Part shown: one piece after another, positions 1 through 10,474 of the stretch
Layout: every line of letters begins with the position of its first letter
Position numbering within the stretch: the first letter of the stretch is position 1
Assembly: GCA_963716455.1 (NCBI GenBank)
Contig: CAVQTK010000018.1
Location: forward strand, 1-64,000
Direction: 5' to 3'
DNA from: CAVQTK01 sp963716455
Lineage (GTDB): Bacteria > Pseudomonadota > Gammaproteobacteria > Coxiellales > Coxiellaceae
Length of the DNA: 64,000 nt
Translations under genes and position numbers: made by a program
The notes under the pieces: model-generated
The model's database searches: none
What the model saw: the letters and a program-made list of their open reading frames with translations, nothing else
Told to the model about the DNA's origin: nothing

Positions 1-850
1 TCTAAATCTTGCCATTCTTGAAGAAAGAAGGGAACTAAGCCATAAAAGAGAAAACTGGGGTAGAGAATAAGGAAAAATGCATTAAGCAATAATCCCGCCA
101 ACCGATTTGGCTCCACCGATTTTCCAGTGATTGTTTCTAAACAAGTCCAAGGTTGTTGTATGGGCAGGGCTTGTGATGGTGGAGAGATAAACATTGATAC
201 CGATTCCTATAACTGCTTCGCAGGCGCCCATTGTTATTCATTGTGGTTTCCAATAACACTCCAGCGAGTTTCTGGTTACCATGGTAAATGTCATTCGGCC
301 ATTTTCAGTAAATTCATTGTTTAACACCATATAACATGATTGCTATGGTGCCAATAACGGCAATAGCTTAACTAAGCCAACCATGCTAGTTGTATATTTA
401 GAAAAATGCCAAAGTAACGAGTGGTAAATATTTACGAAGCCAATGGGGATATCGCCGGTTGGGCCGTGTGACCTTTTGCCAGTGAGTTTGCTGTACTAGG
501 CAAAGCGGACTTACGGTTTGAAGTGAACCGCTTTTTAAAAGATAATCATTTGTAGATTCTATTTCTTCATGAGAATAAGTTGGTCAAGTTGGGAAAGCGC
601 ATCGGATTGAAGCTGGTTTAAAATCAATCTTTCATCTAAAAATTCAATACACGTGGCCAGTCGATAAAGTAGACACAGTGGAGAACTCGATATCAATCCC
701 TGTTTGATCTAACTGTTGTATAATTTGCCACAATTGGGTCTGAGTTAATTGTAACCGCTGAAACAAATTTTCCGTAGTATGAAATTGACCATTCGCTAAT
801 TCTTTTATTAGTTGAATTTGAATTTTTCCTGAGGTATTTCTATTAGTCAT
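1..850 (-). pseudogene. birA: Biotin--protein ligase BirA, decayed (3' end outside window)
   Basis: Reading leftward from the ATG at 850, the first 50 codons give an N-terminal winged-helix domain like that of BirA (LIKELANGQFHTTENLF, then GIDI). Other frames continue the protein: a linker (IEFLDERLILNQL) around 600-650, the start of the ligase core (EEIESTNDYLLKSGSL) around 510-550, NIYHSLLWHFSKYTTSMVGL around 380-440, and a catalytic-domain stretch (PSQALPIQQPWTCLETITGK) around 100-210. The match is to the family that biotinylates the AccB carrier and represses biotin genes. At least four frame changes and several stops separate the pieces, so no functional ligase can be made. The C-terminal part runs off the window. 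The family identification is fairly sure because order and motifs are conserved across frames. Confidence 0.8.
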
Positions 851-1077
851 TGGATCAATATGTGTTATAGTTACTATTATCGTTGACTTTCCAAAATGAG
901 CTGGCTCCCATCAGTTCTAAGTTTTAAAGTTTAAATTTATATATCCCAAACTGTGGGTGTAAACCCGTAACTTTGCATAATAGGGAAATCAAATCAAGGA
1001 ATAGAATACTCCGGTTCTGACGTGGGATTTTTGATTTTAATGTAGAATTTATTATTTTAGATAGATAGGTTAGTGAT
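851..1077. other. Intergenic region between birA and typA remnants
   Basis: This gap separates two divergent pseudogenes. I see no tRNA, terminator or convincing promoter. The sequence is AT-rich and probably represents the former divergent promoter region. Confidence 0.4.
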
Positions 1078-2880
1078 GTCGATGAAATACGTAATGTTGC
1101 AATTATTGCCCATGTCGATCATCAGTAAAGCACATTAGTTGATCAACTACTGAGGCAGTCTGGGACTTTGGGAGATGGTCGCGCCCCTGTTCAGAGAGTC
1201 ATGGATTCCGATGCGTTGGAAAAGGAGCGTGGCATTGCCGTTTTGGGCTAAAAATCCAGCCATTTTATGGCGAGATTATCATATCAATACTCTAGACACC
1301 CCTGGACATGCTGATTTTGGAGGAGAAGTTGAGCGAATTTTATCTATGGTAGATTCCGTTTTACTATTGGTTGACGCTGTCAACGGTGCCGTGCCGCAAA
1401 CTGGTTTTGTCACTCAAAAGGCATTTCAATGGGGGTTAAAGCCCATTGTAGTGGTGAATAAAGTTGATGGCCCAGGTGCTAGGCCTCATTGGGTAGTGGA
1501 TCAAGTTTTTGATTTATTTGTTGGTTTGGGTGCAACAGATACACAATTAGATTTTACCTGTTATTTATAGGCTCTGCTTTACTGCAGAGGGTTATGCTGT
1601 GAAAGATATAGAATCATTACCAAGCAAAATATGGAAATGCTATTGGATATGATTATTGATACGGTTTACCACCCAAAGTAGATATCGACGGGCCCTTTCA
1701 AATGCAAATTAGCGCCTTGGATTGTAGGATTTATGTCAGGAGCCATACGGTATCGGCCGGATTGCACGCGGTAAAATTCAAACCAATACCCATCGTAGTT
1801 GTCAGGGGCTGATGGTAAGGTAAGGACGGCGCGAGTTTTACAGGTATTAGGTTTTATGGGACTTAAACGGGACGAAATCCTCAGGCACAAGCCGGGGATA
1901 TTATTGCCATTACCGGAATTAGCCATAGTCATATATCAGATACTTTTATGCGATCCACAAAAAGTGGAGGCATTACCCGTATTAAAGTTAACGAAGCCGA
2001 TTATTTTAGTATGACTTTTCAAGTCAATGATTCTCCGTTTGCAGGTCAAGGAGGAAAATTTGTAACGAGCCGCCTAATTCGCGAACGCTTAGACCGAGAA
2101 TTAATTACTAATGTGGCTTTAAAAGTGAACCCAGGAGGAGATGCAGACCAATTTGTAGTTTCTGGTCGTGGCAAACTCCATGCGCGCCATTTTGATTGGA
2201 ATGATCACGGGCCTGGAAGGTTATGATTTCACCGTTTCGCGTCCAGCTGTTATTTACCAAAACTATTGATGGAGTAGTACGGCTATATGAACAATTAGTT
2301 GTCAATAAAAAAAAATCAATATACGGTTATCCGGCAGCTAGCCGAACGTCGTGGACGATTATCCGAAATGCTACCCGATGGCAAGGAGAGAGTTAGTTTA
2401 ACTTATTTAATACCTACTCGAGGTTTAATTGGTTTTCACGCCCAATTTCTTATGATGACCTCAGGTTCTGGAGTAATGTATGTTACAGGCTTTTGAAATT
2501 ATTTTTGCGTCCAAAAAGGAGGAATTCAGCATCGTTCTCGAGGTGTATTAATTGCTAACGGAATAGGTAAAGCTACAGCATTTTCTTTGTTTAATTTACA
2601 GAGACGTGGCAATTATTTATGGTTAAGCAAGTAGAAGTTTATGAAGGAATGATTGTAGGTATTCATTCGCGTGAGAATGATTTAGTCGGTGAGAATCCAA
2701 CTAAAGGCAAACAATTAACGAATATGCGCGCCTCAGGTAAGATGAAAATATTATTCTCACCCCACCTATCAAAATGTCATTGGGACAAGACGTAGCGTTA
2801 AAAAATGATGGTGGTCGCTGGTGGAAATTACCCCAGCTTTTCCATTGGATTACGGAAAAAATTTCTTAAGGAGAATGACG
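1078..2880 (+). pseudogene. typA: Ribosome-associated GTPase TypA/BipA, decayed
   Basis: The translated pieces follow TypA from end to end. They start with IRNVAIIAHVDH, in which the P-loop is destroyed by a stop where GKS/T should be. Next come a long intact G-domain stretch at 1175-1570 (TLDTPGHADFGGEVERILSM, VVVNKVDGPGARP), domain II/III fragments near 1950-2220 (MTFQVNDSPFAGQGGKFVTS), and the typical PTRGLIGF motif near 2410-2440. The end near 2840-2880 reads IRKKFLKEND. TypA is a translational GTPase needed at low temperature or under stress. Multiple frameshifts and stops rule out function, including loss of the nucleotide-binding lysine. Confidence 0.9.
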
Positions 2881-4008
2881 AGACGTGAGTCAGGGACGAG
2901 AAGATAAACTCTATTTATGTAATTATTTTTGTACATACTATTCCTCTTAAAGCCACAATAGATTTGTCAGTAAATAAGTAATCTTTAAGTTCTTTGTCCA
3001 TTTTTCAGTTTGTTACAACAAATATAATTTTAAAACCATTGTTGCATGTTCTTTTTTCTTCATCACGGTTGTGTTTGCAGGAAGGAGGGGTTGTGAACGA
3101 AGACTGTACATATTTTACATGCATCAACACGCTAATTGTGCCCAGTCAACTGCTTCGAGCTCCTCCATTTGGGATTATCGTGATAGCGTGCGATGCATGT
3201 CACAGGTTTTCATCACTTAATTCCGCTATGGGTTCGTGGTCGCCTTATCATGGGACATGTTTTTTCTCCAAAAAATAAATTCATTAATTTCTCATATCAA
3301 CACTGGTTTTTTCACTTAAAAAAATCAGTAGTCCGACCCCGAGCGTGAGCGAGGGGGGAAGCTGAATCCAGTACAGAGCATTGTCTAAAAGTGCGGACTG
3401 GGATTACTAAAAACGCTAACGCTCGAGGCAATGACAATAGTAGACAGACCCTAGTATATAACTGATTGTTTGGTTTTTACAGGTCTTAGCGAAATCTATT
3501 CAAAGCTGATAATAGGTTCCAATAGCAATGGTCTTGTTGTAAGGGATGTGATACAAGTTCGATATCAGGTAAAGCGTTGCGTAACATAAAAGAAAACAAA
3601 TATTTTTACCAAAACCATAAATAATTTATTTTTCGGTCCTTAATTTTTGCCAAGGAAATCATTTCTACAAAATAAACTATTTTTTTGCTCTAATTGTCAT
3701 TGGAATGGAAGAAGTTGCATTGCTAATCGCTCTAACATTTTTGGTAAATCGATATTCTCTGCAAACCCAGTCCTGTTTAAACAATCAAAACCCTTCCGCT
3801 TTTTGAGTTATTTTAAATTTGTTTTTTTCTAGAATATGTGGTTAGGTTTCAATTTGTAAAGTTAAAAAGATTAGAGTTTTGGCTTAAGAATGCGATTAAT
3901 ACTCAAGTGATGTAATAAACTACTTCCTAACTCGTCATAAGGAGACGTAGGTAATAAATAATGCCGTTCCGGGCAAACGCCAATTTTCTTTTTTGTTTAG
4001 CTCATTAA
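2881..4008. other. Long stretch without a recognisable gene; possible unidentified remnant on the minus strand
   Basis: No convincing gene lies here. Open stretches on the minus strand around 3510-3570 (LRNALPDIELVSHPL) and 3650-3770 (ENIDLPKMLERLAMQLLPFQ) have protein-like composition and may be pieces of one decayed gene, which I could not identify. A REP-like repeat sits at 3338-3452. The other open frames here have no protein-like pattern. Confidence 0.3.
3338..3452. repeat. REP-like dispersed repeat
   Basis: It contains GAGCGTGAGCGAGG, then AATCCAGTACAGAGCATTGT, then GAGGCAATGACAATAGTAGA followed by CAGACC. The same blocks in the same order recur at 20984-21066 beside the IS110 element, and shorter versions occur elsewhere in the window. 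It is non-coding and lies in a decayed region. Confidence 0.65.
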
Positions 4009-4009
4009 T

Positions 4010-5411
4010 GATGTGCTTGATGAGCACGTTCTTGTTTAAAGTTTAAGCGGCGCAGCTGTATAAACCCTTGATACCAGGTATACATGATAACCATTGTCAA
4101 TAAAGCAATAGAAAGAGGAATCCAGCCGCCTGCGGGAATGTTTATGCGGGATTTGCCACTTAAATAAGCAAGATCAAGAGCAAAGAATACCCGGAAAAAT
4201 TAATAATTGAAAGAAATTCCAATGCCAGGTCCGTGCTGCAACTTGAGTCACTAAGACCGTAGTGAGTAGCATATCGAATTTGACTGCAATTCCATAAGCG
4301 TTAGCCAAATGCGTTGAAGAGCGAAAGGTTAAAACCAAGGAGCAGGTACCAGCTGCGGAGAGAAAATTGACGGTCGGGTCAATGAACTTAACTATACCAA
4401 AGGAGAAAGTTTGAATCCTAGTTTAAATCGCGGGACTAAATTTAACAGCGAAGCTTGCTTTATGATAGAAAATACCGCAGCAATGATGGCTTGAGAGGCA
4501 ATAATGACGTAGCAATGGTCGCAAGGCCAATAAGGATAGGCAAAAACCAATGAGGTGCTAAGATTGTTGAAAATGGATTGGAAATGGCTTGCGGATGGGT
4601 TAGTAAATAGGCTCCTTGACCAAAATAATTGAGTAATAATCCGGGTAAAACAATAGTAAACCAAGCCAAACGAATGGCGTTTTTACCAAAATGACCTACA
4701 TCGGCATATAATGCTTCAGCCACCAGTTGTCACTACTAAAAATAACCCACCTAATGCAATAAATGCAGTTTGTTTTTGTTGGATAAAAAATTGGTAGGCA
4801 CAATATGGATTTAACACCTTTAAAATTTGTGGCTGCTTAATTAATTTGCACTAAACCAGATCAGGCCTATGGTAATAAAGCAAGGGAGTTGTAGAGTATG
4901 GCGTTTGCGGAATCCGATACCGATTTTTCTCTGACCCTGCTTTTTGCAGCCAAAAAAGACCTATCAAAATAATAAAAGTAATGGGAACCACAAAAGTAGC
5001 AAAAGCAGGGGATAAAGATTAAATCCTTCCACGGCACTCAAGAACTGAAATAGCGGTGTGAATAAGCCATCACCAAAAATCAAACCCACTTCCCGAAATC
5101 GTAAAAAATAACAGCCAAGGTGCTAGTTTCTCTAAACTTTGATTCAGTAGGGTGGATAAGCCGTGATTCCCACCTCCGTGGTCTGTACACACGAAAATAA
5201 TTAATCAATATTACAGGAAATAACTATAATCAGTAACCAAAAAATGAGAGGAGAAGAATACGAAGAGATTAACTTTATTAATGAAAAGTGCAGTAAAGTT
5301 TGGCGTAAGGCATATAAAAGGGCTTGTTCCAATATCGCCATAAACTACCCCTAAAGCAGCAAAAGAAAGAGTAAATAAACGATGCCGCGGAGAAGCAGTA
5401 AGACCATCCAT
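4010..5411 (-). pseudogene. kup: Kup-family potassium uptake protein, decayed
   Basis: The ATG at 5411 follows a strong Shine-Dalgarno (AGGAAGGA). The N-terminus reads SFAALGVVYGDIGTSP, the Kup/HAK/KUP signature. Further on, 4460-4723 gives EALYADVGHFGKNAIRLAWF then LLNYFGQGAYLL, the conserved mid-protein block. The end near 4020-4190 gives a last membrane segment (GGWIPLSIALLTMVIMYTWY). Kup is a low-affinity K+/H+ symporter of the inner membrane. The reading frame is broken several times, and the ~180-residue cytosolic tail of typical Kup seems absent. It is the first of two potassium importers damaged in this window. Confidence 0.88.
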
Positions 5412-5467
5412 GAAAATCCTTCCTTTTAACACAAACAAATTTTGGTATCATGTTACCAATATTCACT

Positions 5468-6011
5468 ATGGCTCTCAATCCTATAATTAAAATCGAAACA
5501 AATTTTGGTGTTATTTTTTTATAATTTAGATAAAAAAATTCTCCGCAAACCGCTGCTAAGGTTTCGACACTATGCTGAAAGTGGTTGTGGTGGACGAGGG
5601 AGTGATCTTTCATCGTGTAATTCCCCAATTTTTGTAGAATTGAGAGCAGGAGGATTTGTCCCCAGTATGGTGGCTAAGGGGTAGCCTTTTCAATCTCCTA
5701 TACAAAATGAAGCTGATAAAGGGTTTTCCAATGAGCGTGGTACAGTGGCCATAGCACATACTTAGGACCCCATCCTGCTGCCGCCCAATTTTTTATAAAT
5801 GTGGTGGATGATCAATTTTTAGATCACAAAACAAAAAACCCCCAAGGATGGGGTTATTGTGTACTTGGTCAGGTAGTGGAGGGCATGGATGTAGATTGAT
5901 AAGATTAGTCGAGTGGCTACCACCACCCACTCTGGTCACCGTGACGTCCCTGTCGAAGAAGTGGTGATTCAAAAGGTAGTGGTGACCCAGATCTCGATAG
6001 CTAACCAATAA
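5468..6011 (+). pseudogene. ppiB: Peptidyl-prolyl cis-trans isomerase B (cyclophilin), decayed
   Basis: It starts at the ATG at 5468 (ALNPIIKIETNFGV) and is divergent from kup. Across several frames it then spells a cyclophilin: GVIFHRVIP near 5600-5630, QNEADKGFSNERGTVAIAHT near 5700-5765, AAAQFFINVVDDQFLDHKTK near 5775-5835, GWGYCVLGQVVEGMDV near 5845-5890 and VEEVVIQKVVV before the stop at 6009-6011. Cyclophilins catalyse proline isomerisation during protein folding. Internal stops and frame changes (for example after GVIF and after the HRVIP block) show it is not functional. Confidence 0.85.
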
Positions 6012-6099
6012 GTTTGGCTTCCTTAGTCTATGGTCTTCTTTGGACAACTACACTGCTGACAGTGGGATACACGAGGCAAAGAAATTGTTAGCAAAGATA

Positions 6100-7205
6100 A
6101 CGGAAATCATTGCCCCTTTTCACAGTAAAAAACCAGTTTCCAGTGTTCCACACTAGGTTAGTTTCAGGCACATATTGGCACTGAACTGCATCATTTGGAT
6201 TACTGGTGACTGCTTTGTATAGATTAAAGATAATTGCCAAGTCATTGAGTATCCCAATAGTAACATTCCTGGTACTTATATCGTATTGAGTAGTTGGTTT
6301 TGTAACCCATTAATTATTAATGAAGTGTAATATTCTTTTGCTCCTTGATTTAAAATTTGAAAAGCGTTTTGGTTGAGATTTCCATCCACTATCAATTTGG
6401 GTACCAGGAACACTGCCATTCCAGAGACCTCCATCGGCTGAATTAATTTTGTTGTTGCCTTTTGCATTATTTGTTGTAGAGAGATATCGAAAGTTAATGG
6501 GTAACCACATTTCCATAACTGGCAGTGTTTTTGCCTGTAGAGAATAAAGTAATCATTCCATTATTAGCCTGTATACCCACTGGGCAGAGTTGTAGGTTGC
6601 ATTGCCATCCTTGGCTGATTCCGTTATTTCTGGCCATGAAAGAACGTTTTGACACATTGGTTTAAATTAATTTCCTTAGCTATTAGGATTGGGTTGTTGA
6701 CATCGAAAGAGAGGCTGCAACTGCTTGCCCATCTAATTCAATATCATTAGTGGAGGTGACCGGAATTCTAATGGTGGCGATTCGCTTATTCCACCGGTAT
6801 TGCAGTCTCTAAGACCCAGTGAAATGGTCATGGTTTGTCCACGAGACTTTCTAAATCAATGTTCTGCTCTGGGATTAAATGCCACTTACTTCTAAGCCTT
6901 AGGCGCTTCCTCATCCAATGCTAAGTCAAAGCCATTTTTATTAATAAAGTTACTTCGTAGTTTCCATTCAGTTTGGTCGGCTTCGCTAGTTTAGGGGATA
7001 AATCAATATTAAAAGCATTGTAAATGGTTCCTGTGTTCTTAGGTTCTATTTGAATTTCATTGTTGGTCCATTCTCGGTTAGTTCCGCATGAATAGATAAC
7101 GTGGGAGTAAAAATAGCGGAGTATTGCGTTTCATCCGTTTGCAATTGCGCGGTCGCTGGGTTGCCTTTGACTGGATCCGTTGGGCTATGCAGACCATAAG
7201 CGCGG
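6100..7205 (-). pseudogene. Decayed 3' part of the barrel/Ig-like surface protein gene
   Basis: Downstream of the stop of the 1020-residue frame, a one-base shift reopens the protein (ISVYSRAYGLHSPTDPVKGN) to about 7040. Another shift then gives EWTNNEIQIEPKNTGTIYNA and FNIDLSP, the same W...Y/F.IDL pattern as the upstream modules. Pieces near 6276-6516 (SADGGLWNGSVPGTQIDSGW) continue it. The original protein therefore had at least one more Ig-like module and a separate C-terminal region. The left end is uncertain; I see no coherent frame left of about 6100. Confidence 0.6.
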
Positions 7206-10200
7206 CTATATACGGAGATTTGTTATATCGCAAGTAGAAGGTGCGTCTCCTGGCAATACAATTCCGTTGCTAGATAAATAACGACTATCCGTGATGACTA
7301 GCCAAGGACAGTTAACAGGTGTATTGAGGCGGAAGAATAATTCATCATTTGCAACTTCGGCTCCTGCTTTAAGACTTCGACTAACATAATTATATAAATC
7401 TATAGGATCATATGCCTTACCTTTAGTTGCCTGAGGTAAGGGTAGGTTATTATTATCCACATTCTTTTTCCAAGCGGGCGGAATCAAACTGCTATTAGGA
7501 AGCACAGATACTTCTAAATCCGGAGCTGTGGAACCCGTTTGATCGGTAGCCTCAATGTTAAAAGTATATTTAACAGGATTGGAAGTATTGTAAGCATCGT
7601 TAATTTGGTTTACCGTTGGTGGTGCGCTGCCGATGATACGGGAGTATGTCGCTTTTTCTATGCTTTGCATCCAATCTGGCTTATTTTCTGTAAAAGATAA
7701 GGTCATAACATTACCTGGGGCGGCAGGAATAACATAAGCTTCACCACTAGTATTATCATCTAAAACAAGCTCATACACTTGGTCAAAAATTGCATTTTTT
7801 AATTGGGTTTTTTTCCAAACTGGACCTTTTTGAATGATGATATTTTGTTTAAAGCTCGTAAAGTTTCCGCTGGCTTTACTGGTGGCTTTAATTTCTACAT
7901 CCGTACACTGATTCAGATCAGCGTTATTGGGAACGGAACCGGAAAGGATAGTAGGTTTGCCTTGATCATTATTTTTTAAAGTTAACCATTCACAGCCACG
8001 TTTGTTTAGGAATTCAAAAATTAAATAATCGTTTTGTTCGACTTTTTTATTATTTTGATTATCAAAATAGGTATTTAAATCACCACCGGCATATTCATTC
8101 GAAGCGTAGGCAGGAGGTAAGGATGCGTTCTCATACACCTTAACGTCGCCAAGACTATCATTCGGTTTTACCTCTATTTGGAGAGGGCCTGTAGTGGAAC
8201 CGGCTGTGTTGGTGGCTTTTATTCTTAAATTATACATGCCAATCGAATTAATGTTGTTAAGGTTGCCACTAATAAAGCCTGTGTTAGACAAGCTTAAGCC
8301 TGGTATAGGAAAATCGACTGCTTGATTTTGGTCATTTACTACAGTAAAAAAGAAATTTTTGTTACTGTCTGGCCCGCTGGCATCGACGTAACCATCATCT
8401 TTCAAACTAATATTTACATTAGTAAAGAATGTGGGGGTAGGATTATCAACGGTCGTTTTTTTCCATTCGGGCGCGTTACCATTACCACTGATGGGGATGT
8501 AAAAGGTTTTAATGCCGGTTGATTTGCCACTAGCATGGCTGATTGCGTTCAAGGTAATGGTAGCTGGAGATTGTTCACTCATGGGTATAATGTCGTTTCC
8601 TGCCAAAGTTTGGCCATTATTAATCAATTGCAGCCAGCTTGGTCCGGTAAATTCAAAAGTATAGGCATCCTCGTCCCCGGCGTTGTTAAGCAAAGTTTTT
8701 AAATTAATTGTCTGGTTGTAAACTTGAGTAGCTATGCCGCCCGCTAATTGGTTGTTAGTTTTCCACTCCGGATCAGGCAAACTACTGTCTTGTGCTACAG
8801 TTAATTGAAAAGAATTATTGGCCGAAGTGACGGGCTGTCCTTTGCGGACGCCAGTGGCTGTAAGGGTAATAGTATAAATCCCAGGAGTTAGGGCTGATAT
8901 AGGCATGTTGGCGTTTGAGGATAAAATGGCTCCATAATTATCGGCACTTGAGTTTAAAGTTAGACCAAGGTAGTCAGGTAAAACAGGATTCCCTGGATTT
9001 GCATTAGCCGCTATATCCAATTTGTAGGTGACTTTTTCGAAAATTTCTGGATCAAATTTAAAATAGTTTTTGGTATCGATTGGAGAAAGCATTTTACCAA
9101 TAAGTACTGTTTGGTTAGGAATATCTTTGGTCTTTTCGATTATCACTTTAGCTATTTGTTCATCTTTAATAGCTAAAACTCGGGTTGAAGAGACTACCGG
9201 AGATTTAATCCATTCTTTTAAAGCGCCTAGAACTTTAGCCATGCCGCCTTCGGAATAATTCTTAGGGGCAGGGTAAGATAAGCTGGCGGTGAGGCTGCTA
9301 CTGTCTGCTAATTCACCGGCGCCGACGGCATATTGTCCGGAAACGCTGGCTTCTAGACTGCCTGGTAAAATTTGACTGATTTTAGCGGAATGGTTACGGC
9401 TGGCTGCAGTGTTGTTAATAGATGCGGTGATCTTGGTGGTACTAGTAAGTAATTGCGATAAATCAGCGGTGTAAGCAAGAGTGGTATTTTTCTGATTATC
9501 TTCATAGAGGGTGTTATAGGCGATTTGACTATAACCTGCACCAATTTTAAGCGAGGTATGAGTAAAAGGAGTTAAGGTGAGGGAACCCATAACGGTTCTT
9601 TCTTCGCCGCCAGCGATATGACGTTTATTGACGTCAGATAATTCATCTTCGCCCATATCCACTTGCGACAATTTTTTACTATTGGCTTTAATATAAGTAC
9701 CACTTAGATCAAAACTGTGTAATAACTTGTAATTAAATAGATAACGGTAAGCTGCGCCGAAAGCATTTTGGCTGACCCATTCGTTAACGGTTCCGGTAAC
9801 AAAATCAAAGGGAAGATTTTGGCTTAAATATTCATAAGTTAATTTAATTTGCTGTTTGTCGGTAAGGGCAGTGCCTAAAGTGATGTTAGCGCGATGTTCA
9901 TTAGGCCCAATGCTCATTTTTAAGCCGACAGCAGCGCTATAAAAAGCTTGAGCATAAGCTGCATCTAAAATCCAGCCCAGATCATTATCATAGCGGGCTC
10001 CAACACTAAGTGGACTGTTAATGCCAAGGCTCTCGGTACTGCCGGACATATTTTTAACGTCAACAGGTTGAGTAACCGTAGCCGAAGAATTCGTCCTTTG
10101 GATACATTCCATGATATCAATGGCCGATGCACAGGTAAATTGCACGTCGTTTTGTAGCTCGCCAGTGGGAGCGGCAGCAAAAATAGGTTGAGCACTAAAC

Positions 10201-10268
10201 CCCAGCGTAAAAATACATGTAAAAAGGATAAGACTTTTAAATTGATTTTTCGTTCTTTTTTTGTTCAT
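7206..10268 (-). CDS. Large exported protein: beta-barrel-like N-terminus plus Ig/cadherin-like modules (3'-truncated by frameshift)
   Basis: This 1020-residue frame starts at an ATG preceded by an A/G-rich leader. Residues 1-31 are a signal peptide (basic start, hydrophobic core, ending SAQPIFAA). Residues about 60-340 consist of alternating amphipathic strands rich in Y, G, S and T (for example LGWILDAAYAQAFYSAAVGL), as in outer-membrane barrels. From about 415 to the end come modules of about 100 residues, starting near 415, 499, 599, 713, 817 and 929, each with W near the start, a Y/F-x-DL strand and an SGK/TGS segment, resembling He_PIG or cadherin-like domains. The order signal-barrel-Ig modules resembles intimin/inverse autotransporters, but no LysM or named family was confirmed. 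The frame ends at a shift near 7205, so the product is cut short. It is divergent from a related gene at 10475. Confidence 0.7.
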   Translation of the reverse strand: MNKKRTKNQFKSLILFTCIFTLGFSAQPIFAAAPTGELQNDVQFTCASAIDIMECIQRTNSSATVTQPVDVKNMSGSTESLGINSPLSVGARYDNDLGWILDAAYAQAFYSAAVGLKMSIGPNEHRANITLGTALTDKQQIKLTYEYLSQNLPFDFVTGTVNEWVSQNAFGAAYRYLFNYKLLHSFDLSGTYIKANSKKLSQVDMGEDELSDVNKRHIAGGEERTVMGSLTLTPFTHTSLKIGAGYSQIAYNTLYEDNQKNTTLAYTADLSQLLTSTTKITASINNTAASRNHSAKISQILPGSLEASVSGQYAVGAGELADSSSLTASLSYPAPKNYSEGGMAKVLGALKEWIKSPVVSSTRVLAIKDEQIAKVIIEKTKDIPNQTVLIGKMLSPIDTKNYFKFDPEIFEKVTYKLDIAANANPGNPVLPDYLGLTLNSSADNYGAILSSNANMPISALTPGIYTITLTATGVRKGQPVTSANNSFQLTVAQDSSLPDPEWKTNNQLAGGIATQVYNQTINLKTLLNNAGDEDAYTFEFTGPSWLQLINNGQTLAGNDIIPMSEQSPATITLNAISHASGKSTGIKTFYIPISGNGNAPEWKKTTVDNPTPTFFTNVNISLKDDGYVDASGPDSNKNFFFTVVNDQNQAVDFPIPGLSLSNTGFISGNLNNINSIGMYNLRIKATNTAGSTTGPLQIEVKPNDSLGDVKVYENASLPPAYASNEYAGGDLNTYFDNQNNKKVEQNDYLIFEFLNKRGCEWLTLKNNDQGKPTILSGSVPNNADLNQCTDVEIKATSKASGNFTSFKQNIIIQKGPVWKKTQLKNAIFDQVYELVLDDNTSGEAYVIPAAPGNVMTLSFTENKPDWMQSIEKATYSRIIGSAPPTVNQINDAYNTSNPVKYTFNIEATDQTGSTAPDLEVSVLPNSSLIPPAWKKNVDNNNLPLPQATKGKAYDPIDLYNYVSRSLKAGAEVANDELFFRLNTPVNCPWLVITDSRYLSSNGIVLPGDAPSTCDITNLRI

Positions 10269-10474
10269 AAAATTCTTCTACCTAATTTAATTTTTTACCT
10301 TTTTTGAGAAATTCTTGTTTGTTATAGGAAATATCTTACATTAATTTGCTTAAGGAATGATTAAGAAAGGGTAAATGTAATGCAGTTTAGGTAAAGTAAT
10401 TACCTTATTTAATTTTTTCTTAAGGATTCTTCTCTAAAATGGAATCTAAATTAGGCAAATAAAAAAGAAGTAAA
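10269..10474. promoter_or_regulatory. Shared divergent promoter region of the two Ig-module protein genes
   Basis: A 206-base AT-rich gap separates two divergently transcribed, related genes. It contains an inverted repeat GGTAA-AGTAA-TTACC at 10390-10404. Copies of AATTTAATTTTTTACC and ATTTAATTTTTTCTT also face each other across it, suggesting that both genes are controlled from here. No consensus promoter could be fixed with confidence. Confidence 0.35.

Noticed and set aside
2994..3278. 94-codon open frame on the plus strand
   Set aside because: No ribosome site, no protein-like pattern and it lies in a decayed region; treated as chance.
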